Assembly: GCA_035567895.1 (NCBI GenBank)
Contig: DATMPC010000011.1
Location: 1-64,000, forward strand
Length of the DNA: 64,000 nt
Direction: 5' to 3'
Source: Terriglobales bacterium
Lineage (GTDB): Bacteria; Acidobacteriota; Terriglobia; Terriglobales; Acidobacteriaceae
Shown: positions 49,840-59,323 of the stretch, in pieces
How positions within the stretch are numbered: the stretch's first letter is position 1
Layout of the letters: every line of letters starts with the position of its first letter
Notes under the pieces: generated by a model
What the model saw: the letters and a program-made list of their open reading frames with translations, nothing else
Database searches by the model: none
What the model was told of the DNA's origin: nothing
Position numbers and translations under genes: made by a program

Positions 49840-50289
49840 ATGAGTAAAACGATGGTTGGGGTGGAAGCCCCGGAAGAAGCGGTGTTGAGCGCGCTGGCCT
49901 TCCTGAGAAACGAGCAGATCGACGACGCCACGGCGTGTTTTGCCGAGCAGTTCAGATTCAAGGATCATGGGATTGGATTGGAGTTCAAAGACAGGGGCCG
50001 CCTGGCTGAATTCTTCCAAAAGACAAAGGAATTCTACCCAGACTCGTTATTGCACACCAACTCGATGTTTGTCAGCGGTGACCACGTGATCATCGAGTGG
50101 ACAATTCAAAGTACGTTAACAGAACCTTTCTATGCCGGACTCTCAAGGAAAGTTCCGGTCGTGTTTCATGGTGTCTGCGTCGTGCGCATCGACAATGGCA
50201 AGATCACCGAGTGGTCCGATTACTACGATGGCCTTACCTCGCGCCGCACAGCCTTGGCTGCGTACTTCACGGAATGGATCGAACTCTGA
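49840..50289 (+). CDS. NTF2/SnoaL-like ester-cyclase-type protein
   Basis: A 149-aa SnoaL-like protein with AAGGAG before the ATG. The pattern AFLRNEQIDDATACFAEQFRFKDHGIGLEF, VSGDHVIIEWTIQST and VFHGVCVVRIDNGKITEWSDYYD is typical. It is a third NTF2-fold protein in this cluster. A conspicuous inverted repeat at 49747-49815 lies just upstream. The substrate is unknown. Confidence 0.8.
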   Translation: MSKTMVGVEAPEEAVLSALAFLRNEQIDDATACFAEQFRFKDHGIGLEFKDRGRLAEFFQKTKEFYPDSLLHTNSMFVSGDHVIIEWTIQSTLTEPFYAGLSRKVPVVFHGVCVVRIDNGKITEWSDYYDGLTSRRTALAAYFTEWIEL

Positions 50290-50447
50290 ATCGTAGTGCT
50301 GCCGCGCTTGATGCAAGGTAGCGAAGCGGCCGGGACCAGAATGATACTGCCACCTTGCTCACGGCCGACAGCGTAGATGCTGCCGATTCGGTTGGAGGCG
50401 ATGACAATTCAGCCTGGGTTTAGAATAGCTTTATTCAGGTTGTACTC

Positions 50448-50780
50448 ATGCGCCTCCGATTCAGCAACCCGGCGCGGCTGTTGCTCCTCTCTCTACTGTT
50501 AGTGCTCACTGGCTGTGGAACATTCCGTGTGTCCGGAGCACTCAATGTGAACACCTCGACATCCACCGGAACGGTCAGCTTCGTTCACTTCACCGCGATC
50601 TTCGACAGCAGCGGTACGCTCATCAATGTGACGGTTGTGACCCTGGTCACACCTCCAGCAATGAACACGCTGACCTTCTGCGGAAATCAATCCTCCCAAT
50701 TTCCGATGAACAGCGCGGTTCAGGTGAGCTTCACTCCGGGACAAACCTGCTCGAATCTTGTCGCTGTCGTGTCGCATTGA
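50448..50780 (+). CDS. Small lipoprotein
   Basis: A 110-aa protein. The signal peptide LLLLSLLLVLTGC ends in the lipobox LTGC (C22), so it is a probable lipidated protein. The mature part is beta-rich with Thr/Ser repeats (NTSTSTGTVSF) and two later cysteines. It has no family I recognise. It stands alone, convergent with the large regulator at 50899. Confidence 0.68.
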   Translation: MRLRFSNPARLLLLSLLLVLTGCGTFRVSGALNVNTSTSTGTVSFVHFTAIFDSSGTLINVTVVTLVTPPAMNTLTFCGNQSSQFPMNSAVQVSFTPGQTCSNLVAVVSH

Positions 50781-50898
50781 TCCTTGCAGGCGCGTTAACA
50801 CGAGAAAAACAGTTCCTCTGAGTTATCCACTTCAGATCGTCCCACGTTTTAAACCATCCATATTGAGTGCGATGGGCGATTCTCGAGTGCAACTTGAC

Positions 50899-52827
50899 TT
50901 ACCGATCGAGGCGCAAGCGTTGAAGCATATCTTGGAAACGCGGATCAGCGCGCACTGGATCGAATGCCGGCTCAACCTTGAGTGAGGCCAAGACGCAGGA
51001 GTGTTCCGTGTATGCTTTTTCCATCCAGAAGAAGGCTTGTTCACGGTCGCCGATAGCAAGGTTTGCCAACAGCAGAATCCCCGGATCAAATGGCCGCCGG
51101 CGATTCAATTGCTTCAGTTGCCGCAATGCGCGGTGGGCGTCCTTTTGCCGGCCTGAGCGGCCGGCAACATACGCCACATTGCTCCAATACCAGGCATTCT
51201 CTCCGTAGATCCGATGCGCTTGCTCCTCTATTTTCAGAGCATCGGAGTAGAGTTGCTTCTCCACCATAGGGTAGACAATCATGCCCGCCCGAACGAAGTT
51301 CGGCTCCATCTCGCGCACAGCGGCGAACTGCTTGATGGAATCGTCAAACTGGCGAGCGTAATAGAGGATGACACCTCGATCGGCCGCTATGATCATGGAG
51401 AGGGGCTCAATCTGTCGCGCTAGCTCGCTTTCGGCAAGTGCCTCCCGGAAGCGGCCGCGGTAAGCAAGATGCTCTGCATACCAGTGGTGTGCTGTGGCAT
51501 AGTTTGGATTCAACTGAATCGCGAGTCGGTATTCTCGTTCCGCAGCCTGCCAATCCCAATCGTAGTTTTGGGCGATCACTGCGAGCGCGACATGAGCTTC
51601 GGGAAGATTTCCATCCAACTCCAGAGCGCGAAGCGCGGCTTGTTTAGCCTTAGGCATATATTGTGCCTGCAAGCCGCCACTGTAACTGCTCAACAATGCG
51701 TAGGAATTCGCCAGTGCGGCATGGGCGGAAGCGTAGCCCGGATCGATTGTGACAGCCTGCTGGAAGCAGGAAACGGCCTGTCGCAATCCAGCTACATCTC
51801 GTTTGTTCAGGAAATAGGTTCCTCTTAGATAGAGATCATGTGCCTGGGTTGAGACGGCATGAATCGCCGCAGTTTTCGCAGGCGCGGAGGATTCGGAGCC
51901 GCCGAATCGAAGGCGCACTTCATTGGAAATCTGCTGGGCGATCTCTTGCTGAATGGCGAGCAAGTCAGTCGTGTCTTTGTCATATTCGCCCGACCAGAGG
52001 CTGCGTCCCCTCATGTCCACGAGCCGCGCGGAGATGCTCACCCTGCCAGAGTCGCGGCGCACGTTTCCTTCAACCGCGTATTGAACCTGCAATGCGCGGC
52101 CGATTTCCTGCAGTGACTCATGGCCACCTTTGTAATGCATTACTGACGCGCGGCCGATGACGCCCAGGCGGCGAGAGTCCGCTTGTCCCAGTTGCGAAAT
52201 CAGCTCCTCGGTTAGCCCATCACTTAGATAATCCTGGCCCGAATCACCAGTGAGGTTTTCAAAGGGAAGAACTGCAAGAACCACTCGTGTATTTGCGTGA
52301 GAAGGGTGAAGGGAAGACCACCACATCAAGTAAACCGCTGCTGCCAGCATCATCAGGCTGGTCACTGCCACAAGCAACCGGAAGTGCGCGGGAAGCCACC
52401 GCATCCCCCAGCGTTGCTGAGGTCCGCTAGTGGCAGGCAATTCTGGTGTTGGGGGTGGAGTCGGCATGGCCACGACATGATCGTCTCCTGCAGATTCATC
52501 TCTCTGAACGCTCGCGATGAATCGATAGCCTACCCGCGGGAGAGTTTCGATATAGCGTGGTTCCGCAGCCGAATCGCCAAGGACTCTGCGTAGTTCCTTT
52601 ATGGAATTGTTCAGTCCGTGCTCAAAATCCACAAAGGTCGTTTCCACCCAAAGCGCCTTGCGCAGTTCTTCCCTGGTAACTGCGTCCCCGGAGTGCTCCA
52701 GTAGCATTTGCAAAATCTGAAGTGGTTGCGGCCGTAATTTTAGCTTCACTCCGTACTTGTAGAGTTCGCGCGTGGGAATACGCAGCTCAAAAGGGCCGAA
52801 TGCATGAGTCGGGACTTGTTTCGACAT
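50899..52827 (-). CDS. Winged-helix/TPR transmembrane regulator (CadC-like) 2
   Basis: The start at 52827 (MSKQVPTHAFGPFEL) is chosen over 52914 because the DNA-binding domain begins here. The protein of about 642 aa has an OmpR-type winged helix (about residues 8-110: LRKALWVETTFVDFEHGLNNSIKELRRVLGD, ETLPRVGYRFIASV), a membrane helix (about 158-180), a TolB-like segment (VLAVLPFENLTGDSGQDYLSDGLTEELISQLGQ) and TPR repeats. It is a close homologue in architecture of the regulator at 43480. It would sense a periplasmic cue and act in the cytoplasm. Confidence 0.82.
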   Translation of the reverse strand: MSKQVPTHAFGPFELRIPTRELYKYGVKLKLRPQPLQILQMLLEHSGDAVTREELRKALWVETTFVDFEHGLNNSIKELRRVLGDSAAEPRYIETLPRVGYRFIASVQRDESAGDDHVVAMPTPPPTPELPATSGPQQRWGMRWLPAHFRLLVAVTSLMMLAAAVYLMWWSSLHPSHANTRVVLAVLPFENLTGDSGQDYLSDGLTEELISQLGQADSRRLGVIGRASVMHYKGGHESLQEIGRALQVQYAVEGNVRRDSGRVSISARLVDMRGRSLWSGEYDKDTTDLLAIQQEIAQQISNEVRLRFGGSESSAPAKTAAIHAVSTQAHDLYLRGTYFLNKRDVAGLRQAVSCFQQAVTIDPGYASAHAALANSYALLSSYSGGLQAQYMPKAKQAALRALELDGNLPEAHVALAVIAQNYDWDWQAAEREYRLAIQLNPNYATAHHWYAEHLAYRGRFREALAESELARQIEPLSMIIAADRGVILYYARQFDDSIKQFAAVREMEPNFVRAGMIVYPMVEKQLYSDALKIEEQAHRIYGENAWYWSNVAYVAGRSGRQKDAHRALRQLKQLNRRRPFDPGILLLANLAIGDREQAFFWMEKAYTEHSCVLASLKVEPAFDPVRADPRFQDMLQRLRLDR

Positions 52828-53307
52828 AGGAATACTTACTAGAGGAACGGGGAATCGAGTTTCCCTCAAATCGATGTTTCTTGCAAGGCGATTTTGAATG
52901 TGCGAGTTACGCAATTACCCGAATGTTATGTGCTTCATACCCTCCTTGTATTGACCTCAGATTCGAAAAATGAGATTTGCGTAAACGACAGAGTTTCTCG
53001 CTTGGAGGACGGGTCACACTTTCCGGCAATAGTGCGACTGGCGGAAATGGCAGTGGCGGCCGGTGGTGGGGTTGGAGGCAATGGTGGCTCAGCCTCGTTG
53101 TGGCCGCCGGTATCGGCGGTGATGGAGGAGGCGGTCGCGGACAGTTTGGCGATTGCCCTGGCGTTCTCATTCGAGAAATCCACAACCACCCTGAAATGTT
53201 CTTGAGCTACTCAGCTTATCTCAGTAAGTAGCTGAGTGCCCCCTTCCCGATACGGTATGGGCCAACTCTGCGTGACACTTCTTAAATCAGCGGCCAGGGA
53301 GGCCAAG
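52828..53307. other. Gene-free interval with glycine-rich coding remnant
   Basis: About 53030-53190 is rich in gg(c/t)gg words and, read across frames, gives short glycine-rich peptides such as SATGGNGSGG and GVGGNGG, followed by AAGIGGDGGGG in another frame. This suggests a decayed or frameshifted Gly-rich secreted protein, or a simple low-complexity tract. No intact gene is seen. Confidence 0.35.
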
Positions 53308-54888
53308 GTGAAAACGCGCATAGTAGTACTTGCAGTCGCAGGAGTCTGTCTGCTGGGCACCAGCTTATTCGTCAGTGCGCAGCTCATTGACAACACTCAA
53401 GCGTCGAACAAGATCAACGCTGGAATCAATAAGTCGCTTGCCGACGAGATTGGCACTGGGCGCGGCGACGTCATGACGCCCTATTCCTCTTTATTCATCA
53501 TCAATCGCGATCCGTATCGTTCGATTCGTCGCGGGCGCCAGATCTTTCAGCGCAAGTTCACTCGCGAGCAGGGACAGGGCCCGAATAACAGTGACGGAGT
53601 CGGCGATATTAATACCGTTGCGGGAATCGGCGCTGGGCTTTCCGATAGTTGTGCCAGTTGCCACGGACGTCCGAGAGGTTCCGCTGGAGCGGGCGGAGAC
53701 GTCGCCACGCGGCCTGACAGCCGCGATGCTCCACATCTTTTTGGTCTCGGTTTGAAAGAGATGCTCGCAGATGAGATCACAGGCGATCTACGGGCGATTC
53801 GCTCATCAGCGTCGGCTGTGGCCAAGGCTTCGGGAAAGAGTGTGACCGCTGCTCTCCAGAGCAAGGGCATCTCCTATGGCTCAATCACGGCAAATCCCGA
53901 CGGTTCGTTTGATACCGGGCAGGTCAGTGGAGTGAATCCCGATCTTCGCGTGCGACCGTTCTTCGCCGAAGGAAGCACAATTTCGATGCGCGAGTTCCTG
54001 GTCGGCGCCTTCCGCAACGAGATGGGAATGCCTGCAGCAGATCCCGATCTGCTCCTGGCCTCCAATGGTGGAAAAGTTACGACTCCATCCGGCATGGTGC
54101 TCGATGGCTCACTGGACAAGATTGAAGCCCCGCCGGCCTCAGATCCGGGAGCCGATCCCGATGGAGATCATGTCGCAAATGAGATCCCTGTGAGCCTTAT
54201 CGACCACATGGAGTTCTATTTGCTGAACTACTTCAAACCCGGAATCTACAAACAGACTCACCAGACCCAACGGGGAGACAAGCTCTTTACCAAGATCGGC
54301 TGCGCGTCTTGCCACGTTGCCGACTTGTGGATTCAACATGATCGTCGTGTCGCAGATCTTGAGACGGTGTACGATCCGGTCCGCGGTAATTTGAATAATC
54401 TATTCGCGACTGCAGCGCCACTGATCAATGTAGTCGACGACGGCTCCGGTTTCCCAGCGCTCAAGAAGCCGAATCTGCAACCGTTCCTGGTGAAAGATAT
54501 TTACACGGACTTCAAGCGGCATGACCTCGGCCCCGCTTTCTACGAGAGAAATTACGACGGCACGCTGACCACCCAATTCCTAACACGGCCTCTCTGGGGT
54601 GTAGGGTCCACCGGACCATACGGTCACGATGGCCGCAGCATCAATCTCAGCGAAGTAATCCTGCGTCACGGCGGCGAATCGCAAGCCTCACGGAATGCCT
54701 TTGCCAATTTGGAACCCGAAGACCAGGATGCTGTAGTCGCATTCCTGAACTCGCTCATCATCTTTCCGCCAGACGACACGGCGTCATCGCTGGACCCGGG
54801 AAATAGAGGCGCGACAAACTATCCTCAATCCGGACATGGGAGCATCAAGTTGACTGTGCTATTTAACAATCCCAGCGATCCCGAATAA
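53308..54888 (+). CDS. Di-haem c-type oxidoreductase (thiol oxidoreductase-like)
   Basis: The GTG at 53308 (MKTRIVVLAVAGVCLLGTSLFVSAQ) follows GGGAGG and opens with a clean signal peptide; the frame upstream lacks one. The 526-aa protein has two CxxCH haem motifs, CASCH at about 115-119 and CASCH at about 332-336, and PYGHDGRSINLSEVILRHGGES typical of di-haem oxidoreductases of the DUF1111 type. It is periplasmic. The electron partners are not encoded nearby. A strong hairpin follows the stop. Confidence 0.85.
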   Translation: MKTRIVVLAVAGVCLLGTSLFVSAQLIDNTQASNKINAGINKSLADEIGTGRGDVMTPYSSLFIINRDPYRSIRRGRQIFQRKFTREQGQGPNNSDGVGDINTVAGIGAGLSDSCASCHGRPRGSAGAGGDVATRPDSRDAPHLFGLGLKEMLADEITGDLRAIRSSASAVAKASGKSVTAALQSKGISYGSITANPDGSFDTGQVSGVNPDLRVRPFFAEGSTISMREFLVGAFRNEMGMPAADPDLLLASNGGKVTTPSGMVLDGSLDKIEAPPASDPGADPDGDHVANEIPVSLIDHMEFYLLNYFKPGIYKQTHQTQRGDKLFTKIGCASCHVADLWIQHDRRVADLETVYDPVRGNLNNLFATAAPLINVVDDGSGFPALKKPNLQPFLVKDIYTDFKRHDLGPAFYERNYDGTLTTQFLTRPLWGVGSTGPYGHDGRSINLSEVILRHGGESQASRNAFANLEPEDQDAVVAFLNSLIIFPPDDTASSLDPGNRGATNYPQSGHGSIKLTVLFNNPSDPE

Positions 54889-54924
54889 ACAGAACCACCT
54901 GCGGCAGCAGGTAACGCAGGATAT

Positions 54925-54954
54925 CCGCACCCTTCGAGTAATCGAAGGGTGCGG
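54925..54954 (+). terminator. 13-bp hairpin after the di-haem gene
   Basis: The arms ccgcacccttcga (54925-54937) and tcgaagggtgcgg (54942-54954) pair perfectly around a gtaa loop. It lies 36 bp after the stop. There is no T-tract, so it is either a Rho-independent-like terminator of weak type or an mRNA 3' stabiliser. Confidence 0.5.
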
Positions 54955-55208
54955 GCTCGCCACCAGTCCTTGCAATCTGTGGGTTTCCCCAAATGAAATC
55001 GTCGGCACTCTTCCCTTTTGGGCTCCTCTGGAAGAACCCAATCCGAGAGCGGGAGCCTCAACTCTTGACTCCATTTGACTGCAGTCCTCGTGCGCACCGC
55101 TCGATCGGAAACGCCCGGCCAGACGACAAGAGCGGTCAGGAACGGCTGGCCCCCTGTCATCAATGACAGTTACACATTTTCCCAGTCAATCTTAATCTCT
55201 GGGAGCTA

Positions 55209-55344
55209 GAGGAGCACCGAGCCAGGCGAGTACTAGTGATCCGGAATCGAGATTGCCCAGCAGGGGGATGTCAATTCCGCTAGTGCGTTCATGCTCGCAG
55301 TGGCGTCGGTGACGCACTTCTTGCGTCATCGGCCGGTGCTCCTC
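55209..55344. other. Structured inverted-repeat region, no gene
   Basis: The interval 54955-55525 has no gene. Within it, gaggagcaccg (55209-55219) pairs with cggtgctcctc (55334-55344), and a nested hairpin gtcggtgacgca (55305-55316) pairs with tgcgtcatcggc (55322-55333) with one G-U-type mismatch. The nesting resembles a folded RNA or a mobile repeat. It lies about 180 bp upstream of the LPKTAS gene. Confidence 0.35.
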
Positions 55345-55525
55345 GGATGCATTGTTCAGGTCCGGATGGTCAGTTCAGACGAAGGGATTCGCGTGCTAAC
55401 AAGCACACCAATCCCGAGGCAAGAAAAACCGAGGAGAAAGGTCGCTGTCAAGTGAACGCTTTGAAGTACAGAACACTACCGGCTCTCGCTCCTTCGTTCC
55501 TAAGTCAATAAAGGAGACTACAAAA

Positions 55526-56293
55526 ATGAACTTACGAAACACATGGACGCGACTGTCGCTCGTGCTCGTGTTAGGCGTCGTTTGCCTGGCCTTTGCCATG
55601 AGCCTGTACGCGCAAGTGCAAACGCAATCGTCGACAACCTCGGGGCAGGCCAGCAAAGAGGTAAAAGTGGAACGAGCCGAGGTGGTCTATGTCAGCGGAA
55701 ATGACCTGCTAGTCAAGATGGAAGACGGCACTCTCAGGCATGTCCCAAATGTGCCGGAAAGCGCCAAAGTCTCGGTAAATGGCCAGCAGCTCGGCGTCCA
55801 CGATTTGAAGCCGGGGATGAAGCTGGAACGTACAATCACCACCACCACAACGCCAAAGCTCGTCACCACAGTGAAGACTGTGACTGGCAAGGTGTGGCAT
55901 GTTGCTCCGCCCAACAGTGTGGTTCTGACTTTGGAGGACGGTACAAATCAGCAATTCACCATCCCCAAGGGTCAGAAATTCAACATCGATGGACAGGAGT
56001 TGGATGCCTTTGGCCTGAAGAAAGGGATGAGGGTCTCAGCAACGAAAGTCGTCGAGGAACCGATTACTGAGGTTTCAGTCAACAGGAGTCTGGCGGGAAC
56101 GATGCCGCCGCCGCCACCGCCTGATCAGCCAATCCTCGTGGCAGTCGCCCGACCTGCACCTGCACCAGCACCGGAGGCGGCCACTCCGGCTGCCTTGCCG
56201 AAGACAGCGAGCATGTTCCCACTGCTTGGCCTTGTAGGTTTGCTGAGCCTGGGCATGTCTCTCGTACTGAAAGCGTCTCGCACGATCAGATGA
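55526..56293 (+). CDS. Secreted protein with LPKTAS-type sorting tail
   Basis: A 255-aa protein with AAGGAG before the ATG. It has a signal peptide (LVLVLGVVCLAFAMSLYAQ), two similar beta-rich repeats (SGNDLLVKMEDGTLRHV and APPNSVVLTLEDGTNQQF), a proline-rich linker (PPPPPPDQP, PAPAPAP), the motif LPKTAS, then a hydrophobic helix (PLLGLVGLLSLG) and basic end (KASRTIR). The LPxTx-helix-basic layout is that of cell-surface sorting signals. In diderms this may serve a sortase or rhomboid-type system; none is in the window. A terminator hairpin follows at 56307. Confidence 0.75.
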   Translation: MNLRNTWTRLSLVLVLGVVCLAFAMSLYAQVQTQSSTTSGQASKEVKVERAEVVYVSGNDLLVKMEDGTLRHVPNVPESAKVSVNGQQLGVHDLKPGMKLERTITTTTTPKLVTTVKTVTGKVWHVAPPNSVVLTLEDGTNQQFTIPKGQKFNIDGQELDAFGLKKGMRVSATKVVEEPITEVSVNRSLAGTMPPPPPPDQPILVAVARPAPAPAPEAATPAALPKTASMFPLLGLVGLLSLGMSLVLKASRTIR

Positions 56294-56350
56294 GCAGCTG
56301 GACACCGACCGGGTTCGTTTCTGAGAGCCACCTCGGAGGCGAACCCGGTC
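56139..56350 (+). repeat. Direct repeat, copy A (LPKTAS gene 3' end)
   Basis: This covers the PAPAPAP linker, LPKTAS tail, stop and terminator of the 55526 gene. It is about 90 percent identical by eye to 59113-59323. Confidence 0.75.
56307..56350 (+). terminator. Terminator hairpin after the LPKTAS gene
   Basis: The arms gaccgggttcg (56307-56317) and cgaacccggtc (56340-56350) pair perfectly and are followed by ttgttatt. This is a typical intrinsic terminator. A near-copy of it occurs at 59279-59323. Confidence 0.7.
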
Positions 56351-56386
56351 TTGTTATTGAGGTGCGATTCTCCTTTTGATAAGAAG

Positions 56387-56442
56387 GAAGGCGTTGTCAA
56401 GGTATGTTGTCGTGCCGAAGGCACGGTGAATGAGCCAGTGTG
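56387..56442. repeat. Dispersed palindrome (gtgccgaaggcac), copy A
   Basis: The segment gaaggcgttgtcaaggta plus cgtgccgaaggcacggtgaatgagcca recurs in inverted orientation at 58985-59054. The core gtgccgaaggcac is itself palindromic. Read together, it is a dispersed intergenic element. Confidence 0.55.
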
Positions 56443-56639
56443 GTTGAGGACCATTCACTTGAATCACATCTGGGTGGAAGGGAGTTCCACCCAGCCACCG
56501 ATCCGGCCACGACTGCAGCCATAATTCCGCTATGCGCACATCAGCCTATGCTGGATGCGAGAGCGCCCAATCAATTCAACGGTCTGGCCTGCGCTGACCA
56601 GGGGCATTTGCGCCAACTCGGCACGTGGATCGCGATGCG

Positions 56640-56804
56640 GCCGGGTGGGCCATGCTCTTATCCATGTCCTATAACGGAACACGAATACAGCAGGGGCCAC
56701 CCGCCAATGCAACGCCGGCTCAGTTTGTGCGTCTGCGAGAGATTACCGAAATCAACGGCAATCCCTGGGCAACCATGGCCGAGTTAAACCTGCTTGCTCA
56801 GTAA
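56640..56804 (+). pseudogene. Remnant of a discoidin (F5/8 type C)-like domain gene
   Basis: The frame ending at the taa of 56802-56804 reads TPAQFVRLREITEINGNPWATMAELNLLAQ in the last part (shown here in pieces: FVRLREITEINGNPW and TMAELNLLAQ). This matches the typical end of F5/8 type C carbohydrate-binding domains (VRLRALSEVNGNPWTSAAEINVL). Nothing upstream gives a full domain or start, so it is a truncated gene fragment. Confidence 0.5.
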
Positions 56805-56871
56805 GACTAGTCGCACCCTTCCCTTTTTGGTCGGTGGCCAGCATTGCGGGACGCACGATCGTACGTCTTGG

Positions 56872-58641
56872 CTATTGCAGAGTTGCGGCAATGAACTTCA
56901 CGTTCGGCGTACTCCCGCGATTCGTGGTTAAGACGCCAGAAAGCTCAATCTCTTGCCCGTCACGTGCTGGTTGATAACTGACGGTCCAAACGAAGAAGTT
57001 GTATCCGCCAGCTCCAACATCGACAACGTCAGTCACATCAGCGGCTGATCCATCAGTCAGACGCGCAGTTAGAGTGACTGCTCCCGAGAATACGCTGCAA
57101 TAAAGTTTTAGTGTTCTCACTGCACTTGAATTTGCCGGCGCACGAAGCCGGAACCCAGACCCCGTTCCCGATCCGGGGATGAACACGCCCTGATCGTTGT
57201 TAAATGACGCGAGGCCAACCCCGGCTGCATCATCGGACGCAACAGAGCTGATCGAGTAAGAACTTCCCTGGGTGAAGAGGGTGCCGCCGGCTGTCACCCA
57301 ATCGAAGCTCTTCATGATTTGACCACCGAGCATTTTGCTGTGGTAGTTCCCAGTCGTGTTGCCGGCAGGCGCGAACCAATCTCGAGTTCCTTCACCCGAC
57401 AGATTGATGACACTGTTCGGCGCCAGCGTGTGCGAGGCGCTCAATGAGCCCGTGCCAGGGTAGTTTGTCGGTCCGGGAGGTCCTTGCGGTCCTACGGGTC
57501 CGATAGCACCTGGCGCTCCGGCAGGACCTTGTGGTCCTGGAGGTCCTTGTAATCCGGCAGCTCCGGTAGCTCCTTGAGGACCAATTTGGCCCTGGGGTCC
57601 TGCCGGCCCCATTGCTCCTACGGATCCTGTAGCTCCTGGCAAACCTTGCGGTCCCATCGCTCCCGTTGGCCCCGCTGGTCCAGTAGCTCCCGGAATACCT
57701 TGCAGACCAGCTGGTCCTTGAGGTCCTGTCGCTCCAATTGGTCCAGTAGGTCCTGCAGCGCCAACTGCCCCGGCGGGCCCAGCAGGTCCTGGAACCCCCT
57801 GCAGACCGGTTAATCCTTGAGGTCCTGTCGCCCCAACTGGTCCAGGAGGTCCGATAGCGCCAACCGCTCCGGCGGGCCCAGCAGGTCCTGGAACTCCCAG
57901 CGGACCAGCGGGTCCTTGAGGCCCCGTGGCTCCAACGGGTCCGGTGGCTCCAACTGCTCCCGTGGCGCCAACTGGTCCGGCGGGGCCCGGTAGACCTTGC
58001 GGTCCCGCAGGTCCAGCTACTCCTGCAGGTCCAGCCAAGCCACGCACACCCTGAAGACCTTGTGGACCGATCGGCCCTACCTTTTCAAGCTGCACGTTTA
58101 ATTCTGCGTCGTGGCTGTTCGATCCGTTTTCTTTGCTGTCGAATGCCGCTGAAATGTTTCCGACCGGAACCAGCGCGATGCCGTAGTTCATTTGCGCATG
58201 GTTCACCCAGTCCCGCACTAAGTCGGTTACGTCGATGACGAGATAATGATTCTTCGATTCCTTGGACACTGCCACGTTGCTTACATCGGTAAGGCCAAGC
58301 AACGGCAAGTTGCTGCCTTGAAGTGTGTCTTCATTCCACGCGCTCGCCACGCGAACTACATCGAAGGAACCAGGATGCGTTACAGCAGACACCCACAGTC
58401 GAATCGTGGCCTTATTGATCTGGTCTCCGGTTATTCCCTGTGGCAAGCGTGACAGGTCGAATCTGATGTATGCAGTCGAGCTCGGACCCTGCACTGCGAG
58501 GTAGTCCTTATCCCCATAATTTGCTTTGCGATCGGCAGACGAAAATGTGTCGTCGCTAACGGGCGCCTGAGCGAACAAAACCGAAGGACACAGCGCAAGA
58601 AGAAAGAACAGTGCGCGCAGGAAAGAGCTTGAACTTCTCAC
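56872..58641 (-). CDS. Secreted DNRLRE/collagen-like protein
   Basis: A 589-aa protein. The signal peptide covers residues 1-24 ([14 protein letters not shown]). Residues 28-187 resemble the DNRLRE domain ([48 protein letters not shown]). Residues about 189-392 are about 68 uninterrupted Gly-X-Y triplets (GPAGPQG, GATGPVG), a collagen triple helix. The C-terminal about 195 residues form an unknown beta-rich domain. It should form a surface or extracellular trimeric fibre or adhesin. DNA in the triplet part is repetitive (ggtcctgcaggtcc), so length is likely to vary between strains. Confidence 0.85.
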   Translation of the reverse strand: MRSSSSFLRALFFLLALCPSVLFAQAPVSDDTFSSADRKANYGDKDYLAVQGPSSTAYIRFDLSRLPQGITGDQINKATIRLWVSAVTHPGSFDVVRVASAWNEDTLQGSNLPLLGLTDVSNVAVSKESKNHYLVIDVTDLVRDWVNHAQMNYGIALVPVGNISAAFDSKENGSNSHDAELNVQLEKVGPIGPQGLQGVRGLAGPAGVAGPAGPQGLPGPAGPVGATGAVGATGPVGATGPQGPAGPLGVPGPAGPAGAVGAIGPPGPVGATGPQGLTGLQGVPGPAGPAGAVGAAGPTGPIGATGPQGPAGLQGIPGATGPAGPTGAMGPQGLPGATGSVGAMGPAGPQGQIGPQGATGAAGLQGPPGPQGPAGAPGAIGPVGPQGPPGPTNYPGTGSLSASHTLAPNSVINLSGEGTRDWFAPAGNTTGNYHSKMLGGQIMKSFDWVTAGGTLFTQGSSYSISSVASDDAAGVGLASFNNDQGVFIPGSGTGSGFRLRAPANSSAVRTLKLYCSVFSGAVTLTARLTDGSAADVTDVVDVGAGGYNFFVWTVSYQPARDGQEIELSGVLTTNRGSTPNVKFIAATLQ

Positions 58642-59112
58642 TTTCTTACCCTCTCATTCCATGGCCACGAACCGCCGTTCAGTCAGCGTCGGCCAGAACG
58701 CTTGTCTGCGGTGCCGGACTTCAAGGGGGGAGCAGAATTTCTTAGCGGGGAGTCGGGAGATGTCTAACTCTATGAGTGGTTAGGGAATACCACTCGGTTA
58801 TTGCCTATAAACTTGCCATTCCCGAAGTGCAAAGTCAAAACACCAACGTAATGCCTGTAACCCATTGCTTCTAGGCGGCTTTTAAGAGGCTCGAGGCTGG
58901 AGGCTAGCCTATTCCCGTTTTGGGTGTTTGTGCTCGACTCAGATGCTAAGAGTGCCCTATGCGTTACTTAGTGTTGCAACTCCCTGGCTCATTCACCGTG
59001 CCTTCGGCACGTAACAGGATTGAGGTACCTTGACAACGCCTTCGTTCTTATCGAGGGGCACCCAGCTGGTTGGAATTGGACACAAGAACCACAATGGGAA
59101 AGGCTGGGCCAC
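58642..59112. other. Gene-free interval with dispersed palindrome
   Basis: No gene is seen. It contains the inverted copy of the gtgccgaaggcac palindrome unit (58985-59054, tggctcattcaccgtgcc and ccttgacaacgcc). The left part, just upstream of the collagen-like gene, is its likely promoter region. Confidence 0.4.
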
Positions 59113-59323
59113 CCGCCAGTCGCCCGACCTGCACCTGCACCAGCGGAGGCGGCCACTCCGGCTGCCTTGCCGAAGACAGCGAGCATGTTCCCACTGCTTG
59201 GCCTTGTGGGTTTGCTGAGCCTGGGCATGTCTCTCTTACTGAAAGCGTCTCGCACGATCAGATGAGCAGCTGGACGTAGACCGGGTTCGTTCTTCAGAGC
59301 AACATCGGAGAACCAACCCGGTC
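59113..59323 (+). pseudogene. Duplicated 3' end of the LPKTAS gene
   Basis: This repeats 56139-56350 with about 90 percent identity by eye: the linker, LPKTAS, hydrophobic helix, KASRTIR, stop (59263-59265) and the terminator hairpin (59279-59323). The open frame upstream (from 59020) encodes only unrelated residues, with no signal peptide, so this is not a functional gene. It is a direct repeat that flanks the collagen-like gene together with copy A. Confidence 0.7.

Noticed and set aside
54825-55163. A 112-codon minus-strand frame after the di-haem gene
   Set aside because: It runs through the terminator hairpin and the end of the opposite gene, with no domain pattern.
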